From: Bacteroidales bacterium
Lineage (GTDB): Bacteria > Bacteroidota > Bacteroidia > Bacteroidales > UBA12481
Assembly (NCBI GenBank): GCA_021160155.1
Contig: JAGHDB010000074.1
Span: 1-5,963 of the forward strand
Reading direction: 5' to 3'
Length of the DNA stretch: 5,963 nt
Part shown: positions 1 through 4,860 of the stretch, piece by piece
Numbering within the stretch: the stretch's first letter is position 1
Layout of the letters: every line of letters begins with the position of its first letter
Made by a program: the position numbers and the translations under genes
Notes under the pieces: generated by a model
The model's database searches: none
What the model saw: the letters and a program-made list of their open reading frames with translations, nothing else
What the model was told of the DNA's origin: nothing

Positions 1-2
1 AA

Positions 3-143
3 TACAATGGCAGGTGGTATGTGAAAGACAGGGCCTATATGCTGGAACATACTTTTAACAGCAATCTTGACTCTGTTTTAGATAAACTGCTAAAAGTCAG
101 GCCACAGAAAAAGGGGTCATCCGAAGATAACCCCTTCATATGA
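3..143 (+). CDS. C-terminal end of an unrecognised protein (5' end outside window)
   Basis: An open frame enters from the left edge and ends at a TGA at 141-143, giving 46 residues. It begins YNGRWYVKDRAYMLEHTF, continues with a leucine-rich, probably helical stretch (SNLDSVLDKLLKV), and ends in a polar tail rich in Lys, Ser, Glu and Asp. The mix of aromatic, charged and leucine residues looks protein-like, and the other two plus frames close quickly. I do not recognise the family and assign no function. The last ten codons overlap a hairpin that serves as a terminator for the convergent minus-strand gene, so the tail sequence may be shaped by that RNA structure. With so little sequence, it could still be a chance open frame. 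Confidence 0.5.
   Translation, partial: YNGRWYVKDRAYMLEHTFNSNLDSVLDKLLKVRPQKKGSSEDNPFI
108..136 (-). terminator. Second (distal) intrinsic terminator of the SPW-repeat gene, with UUCG tetraloop
   Basis: Read on the minus strand, AAGGGGT (136-130) pairs with ACCCCTT (117-111). Inside this, a T-G wobble and ATC/GAT pairs close a TTCG loop, giving an 11-bp stem capped by the very stable C(UUCG)G tetraloop. A run of five T (112-108) follows directly. On the plus strand the wobble becomes a C-A mismatch and no T-run follows, so the element works for leftward transcription. It lies inside the last codons of the convergent plus-strand frame. Confidence 0.75.
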
Positions 144-176
144 AAAAGCTCTTTAAACCGGATGGTTGCGAGAGCT
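143..176 (-). terminator. First (proximal) intrinsic terminator of the SPW-repeat gene
   Basis: Read on the minus strand, AGCTCT (176-171) pairs with AGAGCT (152-147). Between them, AACC (167-164) and GGTT (159-156) form an inner stem around an ATCC loop, with a CGC/TAA internal loop. The 3' arm runs straight into TTTTT (147-143). The 5' arm begins inside the TAG stop codon of the small membrane protein, so termination follows immediately after translation ends. The internal loop makes it weaker than the hairpin downstream of it, which may explain the tandem arrangement. Confidence 0.65.
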
Positions 177-495
177 AAACAACTTCTGCTTTTTTACCGA
201 TGGCAGTGTAACCTGCAATGGCTACAATCAGACCTGTGATCAGGTCATTCCACAAGTTCGGAGTCTGCTCTTTTAGAGCGGGGATAAAGGCTGCTACAAT
301 CAGCCATAATCCCAGAATCCCGGATGTCCAGCCTTGCCATCCTTTTTCTTTGATCATGGCAAAGCCCACAATGGCTACAATGATACCGACAATCAGGTTG
401 TCCCACATATTACCGGTAGGGGTAAAGTTCAAAAAAGCGGCGATTACCAGCCAGGTTCCCAAGATTCCGTTTGTCCATCCTTTCCATGCGTTCAT
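175..495 (-). CDS. Small membrane protein with two tandem SPW-type repeats
   Basis: This 106-residue protein is two copies of one unit. Copy 1 (about residues 4-48) reads WKGWTNGILGTWLVIAAF, a short polar loop, then WDNLIVGIIVAIVGFAMI. Copy 2 (about 53-99) reads WQGWTSGILGLWLIVAAF, a loop, then WNDLITGLIVAIAGYTAI. Each copy has two hydrophobic helices, so four membrane segments are expected, with a short basic C-terminus (GKKAEVV). The pattern of W..W, GxW and W..LI.G.IVAI.G matches the SPW repeat family of membrane proteins as I know it, although the naming Ser-Pro-Trp is replaced by Ala-Ala-Phe in both copies. The family's function is not established. The start is fixed by an AGGAGG site 7-8 nt upstream. 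The gene has its own candidate promoter and two terminators, so it is probably monocistronic. Confidence 0.88.
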   Translation of the reverse strand: MNAWKGWTNGILGTWLVIAAFLNFTPTGNMWDNLIVGIIVAIVGFAMIKEKGWQGWTSGILGLWLIVAAFIPALKEQTPNLWNDLITGLIVAIAGYTAIGKKAEVV

Positions 496-502
496 TTTAA
501 TG

Positions 503-510
503 TCCTCCTT
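503..510 (-). promoter_or_regulatory. Strong Shine-Dalgarno site of the SPW-repeat gene
   Basis: The minus strand reads AAGGAGGA, ending 7 nt before the ATG at 495-493. This is close to a perfect anti-16S match at ideal spacing and fixes the start. The other complete genes here lack any comparable site: the flavoprotein follows an A-rich leader, while the kinase and regulator appear translationally coupled. Confidence 0.85.
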
Positions 511-535
511 TTATTTAGTTTAATAATCGATTCTG

Positions 536-556
536 ACAAGGTAAGTCAAACCTTGT
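536..556. repeat. Perfect 7-bp inverted repeat overlapping the candidate promoter
   Basis: ACAAGGT (536-542) and ACCTTGT (550-556) are exact reverse complements separated by 7 nt (AAGTCAA). The dyad spans roughly -2 to -22 of the predicted sigma-54 promoter, covering the -12 element and spacer. Its position suggests an operator where a dimeric protein could block the promoter. It lies upstream of the predicted transcript start, so it is unlikely to act as an RNA hairpin if that start is right. Confidence 0.45.
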
Positions 557-560
557 GCCA
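545..560 (-). promoter_or_regulatory. Candidate sigma-54 (-24/-12) promoter of the SPW-repeat gene
   Basis: The minus strand reads TGGCACA-AGGT-TTGAC. The -24 element TGGCAC is a perfect match, the spacing is correct (GG, ten bases, then G), and TTG of the -12 element is present. The one important departure is A instead of C at -12. The predicted start would be near 534, giving a leader of about 39 nt that contains the ribosome binding site. The regulator gene next door encodes a GAFTGA-bearing sigma-54 activator, which makes the match more believable. A competing reading is a sigma-70-like promoter using the same bases: TTGACT (549-544), 18 bp, TATTAA (525-520). Confidence 0.5.
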
Positions 561-645
561 AAGTTTATAAGACGCAGGGTATCAGATAAATAAGACAGAA
601 TAGTAATTAGCTGCAAAAGTCAAATACCTTACAAGTGTGCAATGC

Positions 646-675
646 AATTTCACAGTACCGGAGGGATGTGAAATT
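646..675. repeat. Perfect 9-bp inverted repeat, candidate enhancer (UAS) for the sigma-54 activator
   Basis: AATTTCACA (646-654) and TGTGAAATT (667-675) are exact reverse complements separated by 12 nt. The arm centres are 21 bp apart, two helical turns, which suits a dimeric helix-turn-helix protein. The dyad centre (about 660) is about 126 bp upstream of the start predicted from the -24/-12 element, within the usual range for enhancer sites of NtrC-type activators. No T-run follows on either strand, so it is not a good intrinsic terminator. It could also be a site for an unrelated regulator. Confidence 0.45.
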
Positions 676-756
676 AATAAGCTGGATATTAAATATTTAT
701 GATGCGAAATGGGATTACCCAGTTAAAGAAATTACAGTTAGAAAATGTGTAAGTAA

Positions 757-2154
757 TTAATTATCAGTCTTGTAATTCTTGGGATTAAGGTGGTGTTTGG
801 ATAATAAATTTTGTAACTGGCGCCGGTCGTAGCCGCTTTTCTCCGATGCCTTTGAGATATTGCCACCGGTGGCTGTCAGTAATCCGTTTAAGAACTGCAG
901 CTCCAACCGGGATATGATCTTCTCTGTTTTCTCTTTTCTGATTGCCTGGAATGCTTCTTTTGTCAGAGGGATGGAGAAGCTGTTTTCAACGATTTCATCC
1001 GGTAACTGCTTGCTGGTTACCAAATTGTTGTGTGAAAAGATCAAAGCTTGTTGCACCACGTTTTCGAGTTCCCTGATGTTTCCGGGCCAAGGGTAATGCT
1101 GTAAAATTCCCATGGCTTCAGAATCAATATGGAAGGTTTCATTCTGGGATTGCTGGTATTTGCTCAGAAAAAACCGGATCAGCAAAGGGATATCAACAGG
1201 TCGCTGACGCAGGGGTGGTAAATTAATAGTGACCACAGACAGGCGGTAATATAAATCACTTCTGAAATTATTTTGTTCGATCTCCTGCTTCAGATCGCGA
1301 TTGGTCGCTGCCACCAGGCGTACATTAATCGGGATTTCACGTGTACCGCCCACATGCATCAGTTTGTTCTGTTCTACTACATGAAGCAGTTTTACTTGCA
1401 GGTCAAGGGGCAATTCACCGATTTCATCGAGAAAAATGGTACCGTTATCAGCCAGTTCAAATTTTCCTTTCTTGGTTTGCACGGCTCCGGTAAAGGCTCC
1501 TTTTTCATGCCCGAACAGTTCACTCTCCAGTAGTTCATGGGGAATTGCTCCGGCATTGATCTCAATAAATGGCCCGTCAGCAACCAGGCTCATATTATGA
1601 ATAAACTCTGCCATCAGTTGTTTCCCCGTTCCCGATTCCCCTGTGATCAAAATATTTGCGTTGGTTTTGGCTGCCTGCTCTGCCAGCCCCAAAGTTTTTT
1701 TCATATCGGGATCAACGGTTACAATTTTGCGATATTCCTCAAACTGATTCAGTTTTGCTTTCAGCTTACTGTTTTCTGAGAGCAATTCATAATAGTGTAA
1801 TACTTTATGGATGATGTGTTGCAGCTCATCGATTTTCAGCGGTTTAACAATATAATCGAAAGCGCCGTTCCTGATGGCTTCAACCGCATCCTCAATCGTA
1901 CCGTAAGCGGTCATTATAATAACCGGCAGCGCAGGAAATTCTGTTTTTACAAAATTAAGCAGTGCCCTACCGTCCATTTTCGGCATCTTCAAATCACTGA
2001 TTACCAGGTTAAGAGGATTTTGTTCAATGATTGCTTTAGCCTCGAGTCCGTTTTCAGCTATATAGATCTGATAGTCGTGCGACAGATTAATGCGGAGTAT
2101 ATCCAGCATTTTGACCTCATCGTCCACAATTAATATTCCTGGTTTTGAATTCAC
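757..2154 (-). CDS. NtrC-family sigma-54-dependent response regulator
   Basis: The 465-residue cytoplasmic protein has the full three-domain layout. The receiver domain (about 5-120) carries the acidic pair D11/D12, phospho-acceptor D54 in ISDLKMPKMDG, T82 and K104. A helical linker (about 121-145) leads to the AAA+ sigma-54 activation domain (about 146-375). This has Walker A GESGTGK (172-178), the sigma-54 contact loop GAFTGA (219-224), Walker B FLDE (241-244), arginine-finger region RSDLYYR (298-304) and sensor II GNIREL. A Fis-type helix-turn-helix closes the protein (about 425-455, GNISKASEKSGYDRRQLQNL), so it should bind DNA and remodel sigma-54 polymerase by ATP hydrolysis. All key residues are intact. 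It starts at a GTG whose GTGA overlaps the stop of the upstream kinase gene, implying translational coupling and a cognate pair. The closest named relative I can suggest is PrsR/AtoC-like; the targets are unknown. Confidence 0.95.
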   Translation of the reverse strand: MNSKPGILIVDDEVKMLDILRINLSHDYQIYIAENGLEAKAIIEQNPLNLVISDLKMPKMDGRALLNFVKTEFPALPVIIMTAYGTIEDAVEAIRNGAFDYIVKPLKIDELQHIIHKVLHYYELLSENSKLKAKLNQFEEYRKIVTVDPDMKKTLGLAEQAAKTNANILITGESGTGKQLMAEFIHNMSLVADGPFIEINAGAIPHELLESELFGHEKGAFTGAVQTKKGKFELADNGTIFLDEIGELPLDLQVKLLHVVEQNKLMHVGGTREIPINVRLVAATNRDLKQEIEQNNFRSDLYYRLSVVTINLPPLRQRPVDIPLLIRFFLSKYQQSQNETFHIDSEAMGILQHYPWPGNIRELENVVQQALIFSHNNLVTSKQLPDEIVENSFSIPLTKEAFQAIRKEKTEKIISRLELQFLNGLLTATGGNISKASEKSGYDRRQLQNLLSKHHLNPKNYKTDN

Positions 2155-4247
2155 GGGGATAAGGGTGTTTTAATGATGAACTGTGTTCGTTTTTTATCGG
2201 ATTTCAGGCTGATGGTTCCTCCTAGACTTTTAACCATATTTTCAACCAGTGATAACCCCAGTCCGGTGCCGGTTTCTTTGGTAGTGAAGAAAGGTTCAAA
2301 GATCCTTTCCCGAATCTCAGGAGAAATCAAATAACCGTTATTACTGATCGTCAGGGTTAAATATTGTTTATTTCTTTTTACCTGTATGCTTAACCGGGCA
2401 TCCCGGCAGAATGCCGGTTCATTCTTACAACGATCTTCCAATGCCTCTATGGCATTTAATGACAGATTGGTGAGGATTTGATACAGAAATTTGCTGTCTG
2501 TCACCAGAGGTTCTTTAACTTCATTCCGGATTTCAAGCTGGATACGGGTCTCTTTTGATTTTAAGAACAGGGATAATTTTTCCATAATTATACCGAGTTC
2601 AACATCTTCTAAATCAGGCTTTTTCAAACGCGATAACTCCAGAAACTCGTTTACCAGTCCGTTTAACCGCTGCACCTCTTCTTCAATATAGGCGGCCATC
2701 CGCTTACGAATTTCTTCATCCGTATCTGCGTTCTGCAGGGTTTGGGCAGCCGCAGAGATGGTATTCAGGGGATTGCGTATTTCGTGTGCGATACCCGCTG
2801 TCAGTTGACCGAGTGCGGCCAGTTTTTCAAGGCGGAATTTTTCAAGTTCATCCAGTTGGATCTTTTCAAACAAATAGTTGCGGTGCAGAGACAGACTGAT
2901 CTCATTACTGAAGATGGATAAAACTTCAAGTTCTTCGCGACTATAATTCTTGCGGTTGCGTTTTGCACCCAGTGCGATAAAATGGAATAACCGCCCCTCT
3001 TTTTGAATCGGGATCAGTAATTGAATATCTTTTTCTACGAACAGATCACGCAATTCAACGGGTGGTGCCTGCCGGTTGATTTCAGTTAGTTCAAGAACTC
3101 CCGTTTTGGTTGAAAGAAAAGAGATAAAGCCTGAGTCGGATTCTAATTCATACGGGATGCCGGCACATTCAAAAGTTTGCGTTTTTTCATTTAGACGAAA
3201 TATATAAACCTCTTCGATTTGAAAATTTTTCTGAATAAACTGACGAATTATATCCAGAAGCTGCTCATTAGGTAGCATTTCAACCAGTTCGTTGGTTAAA
3301 GAGAGGAAATTAGAACGATAAGTAAGCAGATGGCTCTTAATTTTTTGAAAAATCGCTTTATTAATCAGCACTTCTACGGGTTGAAAAAAGAGGGTGAGAA
3401 AAACAATCAAACCAGCATCAAAATAAAAGCTGTGAATATGAAGAAAAGCATCAATCAGTTCTACACTTACTTTGATAATAATAAAATACACAGCCAGTAA
3501 TCCGGTAAAAATCAGATACGACAGAATCTTTCTGGAGTAAGCCCACTCTTCTTCTTTGGCCAGAGAATTCAGAATGATATAAAAGAAAAATACCTGTAAA
3601 AACAGAAAAGAAGTTTTCAGAAAATAAATAGCAGAGTAAGAGTGTAAACGGTTGTTAAACAAGTGGATAAAAAGGAATAACAAGAACACACCGATGAGCC
3701 CGTATATCAGCTTTCTGAGAAGAATCCGGCGATGGAGGCTCCCCATTTTCTTTTGCTCTTTCTGTGTGAAATAGATTGCCAGTCCGATGTATATAACTGC
3801 GAACAGGGAGATCCCGTAAAAGGCAGGATGCGCCTCTGAAGTAAGCGTAAAATAATAGGTGTTTTCCGGTATGGGAAATTCGATCAGGCGCAGATTAAAA
3901 TCGGGGAAACTCAGTGCCAGTAATAAAACCGGAATAATAAAAATGATAAAGAACCAAAAACGCAAGAAATGTTTTTTGGCTGCATGTATAAATTCAAGGC
4001 TAAGTGACAGAATAAAAGCCGGTAGCAGGAATAAAATCCGGTAGGTGATTTGGGCGCCCAATAGAGCCCATTCTCTGCTTGGTAAATTCAGGGTAACCAG
4101 GTTGGAGAGATTCCACAATACGAACAGCAGAAAGACAAATAACAACCAATATTTTATTTTCTTCTCACCCTTGATAGTCAATAACCTGACCGCAAAACTG
4201 GTATTAAAAATAAATGCAAAGATATCAGGTAATGAATAGATGTTCAT
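2151..4247 (-). CDS. Multi-TM, GAF-domain sensor histidine kinase (PrsK-like architecture)
   Basis: This 698-residue inner-membrane kinase begins with about nine hydrophobic segments (roughly residues 5-23, 33-53, 60-86, 96-114, 141-161, 178-198, 204-228, 241-263, 274-290). A GAF-like cytoplasmic domain follows (about 310-460). The dimerisation/phosphotransfer helix has the H-box GQLTAGIAHEIRNPLN, with phospho-acceptor H488. The ATPase domain has the N-box NLSLNAIEAL (N598), F-box FEPFFTTK (650-657) and G2 box GTGLGLS (660-666). The G1 box is unusual: NNGYL (636-640) replaces the common DxGxG. No large periplasmic sensor domain is seen, so the signal is probably sensed in the membrane or by the GAF domain. 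The gene lies 3 nt after the flavoprotein stop and overlaps the regulator start by 4 nt. The layout and length recall PrsK of exosortase systems; that is a resemblance, not an assignment. No Shine-Dalgarno is evident. Confidence 0.93.
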   Translation of the reverse strand: MNIYSLPDIFAFIFNTSFAVRLLTIKGEKKIKYWLLFVFLLFVLWNLSNLVTLNLPSREWALLGAQITYRILFLLPAFILSLSLEFIHAAKKHFLRFWFFIIFIIPVLLLALSFPDFNLRLIEFPIPENTYYFTLTSEAHPAFYGISLFAVIYIGLAIYFTQKEQKKMGSLHRRILLRKLIYGLIGVFLLFLFIHLFNNRLHSYSAIYFLKTSFLFLQVFFFYIILNSLAKEEEWAYSRKILSYLIFTGLLAVYFIIIKVSVELIDAFLHIHSFYFDAGLIVFLTLFFQPVEVLINKAIFQKIKSHLLTYRSNFLSLTNELVEMLPNEQLLDIIRQFIQKNFQIEEVYIFRLNEKTQTFECAGIPYELESDSGFISFLSTKTGVLELTEINRQAPPVELRDLFVEKDIQLLIPIQKEGRLFHFIALGAKRNRKNYSREELEVLSIFSNEISLSLHRNYLFEKIQLDELEKFRLEKLAALGQLTAGIAHEIRNPLNTISAAAQTLQNADTDEEIRKRMAAYIEEEVQRLNGLVNEFLELSRLKKPDLEDVELGIIMEKLSLFLKSKETRIQLEIRNEVKEPLVTDSKFLYQILTNLSLNAIEALEDRCKNEPAFCRDARLSIQVKRNKQYLTLTISNNGYLISPEIRERIFEPFFTTKETGTGLGLSLVENMVKSLGGTISLKSDKKRTQFIIKTPLSP

Positions 4248-4250
4248 GCG

Positions 4251-4817
4251 TCAGTCGGTTGTCGTTTTCCCGTCACCATACAGCAATTCGTATAATTCTA
4301 CCAACCGCATTCCGGTTCCCTGCGCATCGCGGATTGCCAGCGGGTCATATTCGAGGGTGCCCATTTCGGTAAAAGTAAATCCCAGGGCTCCGCTTCCACC
4401 CAATATCATCCGGTGGCGCAGCATGAATGCGTGCAAGGTATTCAGGGTGCTCTCCATATATCGCCGGCCTGTTACTACATACCCTCCAATCTTATTACGC
4501 AGTTCGCCTTTCATCCACCAGGTACGTTCCATTAATTTCTTCAATTCTGAACTGACATCTGCAAATTGAGACGGACTGCCGAAGAGGATAATTTCAGCCC
4601 AGAACATTTCATTAAAAACCATCTGCATATCGTCATCAATGACACATTGACCAGTTGTTTTACACTCGCGGCACGGACCGCATCCTGAATAGTTCAGCTC
4701 TCCCAGGTACACCCGGTGAATTTCAGCTTCAGACGGAAAAACTGACAGGGCAGCATCCATCATTTGCGCGGTATTGCCCTCCTTCCTGGGACTCCCGTAT
4801 ATTGCAAGTACTTTCAT
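4251..4817 (-). CDS. Iron-sulfur flavoprotein / NAD(P)H-dependent FMN reductase family protein
   Basis: The 188-residue soluble protein has a flavodoxin-like fold. MKVLAIYGSPRKEGNT at the N-terminus is the FMN-phosphate-binding loop, and GSPSQFADVSSELKKLMER (from about residue 80) is the second conserved flavin/dimer segment. Between them, C46, C49, C52 and C58 form the compact C-x2-C-x2-C-x5-C motif, followed by DDD. This motif binds a [4Fe-4S] cluster in Isf-type flavoproteins of methanogens and anaerobes. The expected role is electron transfer or reduction of an unknown acceptor in the cytoplasm; the substrate cannot be told from sequence. It is the first gene of a minus-strand operon, its TGA lying 3 nt before the kinase ATG, and is divergent from ilvD with only 43 bp between. 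The start is the only sensible Met, preceded by an A-rich leader without Shine-Dalgarno. Members that lack the cluster exist, so cluster binding is inferred. Confidence 0.92.
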   Translation of the reverse strand: MKVLAIYGSPRKEGNTAQMMDAALSVFPSEAEIHRVYLGELNYSGCGPCRECKTTGQCVIDDDMQMVFNEMFWAEIILFGSPSQFADVSSELKKLMERTWWMKGELRNKIGGYVVTGRRYMESTLNTLHAFMLRHRMILGGSGALGFTFTEMGTLEYDPLAIRDAQGTGMRLVELYELLYGDGKTTTD

Positions 4818-4831
4818 GTTTTTTATCTTAG
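4801..4831 (+). promoter_or_regulatory. Candidate Bacteroidota-type (-33/-7) promoter of ilvD
   Basis: ATTG (4801-4804), a 19-bp spacer, then TATCTTAG (4824-4831) fits the Bacteroides pattern TTTG ... TAnnTTTG with one mismatch in each box. The transcript would start near 4836, leaving a leader of about 25 nt before the ilvD ATG. The element overlaps the first codons of the divergent flavoprotein gene. The match is short and AT-rich, so chance is possible. Confidence 0.35.
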
Positions 4832-4860
4832 CAATATAAAAGTAGCATAAAAATCAATTT
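4818..4860. promoter_or_regulatory. Compact divergent intergenic region (flavoprotein operon / ilvD)
   Basis: Only 43 AT-rich bases separate the two divergent start codons. There is no Shine-Dalgarno for either gene and no room for a leader peptide or attenuator ahead of ilvD. For the minus-strand operon I see only a poor -33/-7 pair: ATTG (4858-4855) and TATATTGC (4838-4831), 16 bp apart. The operon promoter may therefore lie here or within the start of ilvD. Confidence 0.4.

Larger units (their letters stand above)
496..756. other. Intergenic regulatory region between the SPW-repeat gene and the response regulator
   Basis: This AT-rich 261-bp stretch has no convincing gene on either strand. 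Besides the ribosome binding site, the candidate promoter and the two inverted repeats listed separately, it holds a direct repeat on the minus strand. The copies are AAGGTATTTGACTT (630-617) and AAGGTTTGACTT (554-543), about 74 bp apart. It also holds a short TGGG-ATTA-CCCA palindrome (710-721) that is too weak to call a terminator for the regulator gene. No clear terminator was found after the regulator stop codon, so read-through into the SPW-repeat gene is possible. Confidence 0.6.

Noticed and set aside
218..570. Plus-strand open frames opposite the SPW-repeat gene
   Set aside because: The opposite strand has a coherent two-repeat membrane protein with SD and terminators; the plus frames have no such support.
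646..675. CRP-like site from TCACA and TGTGA half-sites
   Set aside because: A CRP site is TGTGA-N6-TCACA. Here the halves are in the opposite order and 12 nt apart, so the geometry is wrong.
710..721. TGGG-ATTA-CCCA hairpin as a terminator for the response regulator gene
   Set aside because: The stem is only 4 bp and is followed by just three T on the minus strand, too weak to support.
4240..4569. 109-residue plus-strand open frame opposite the flavoprotein gene
   Set aside because: It is antisense to a clear flavodoxin-fold gene, is Ser/Arg/Pro-rich in composition, and has no upstream signals.
4818..4860. Leader peptide or attenuator ahead of ilvD
   Set aside because: With 43 bp there is no room for a branched-chain-residue leader and a terminator, and no hairpin with a T-run is seen.
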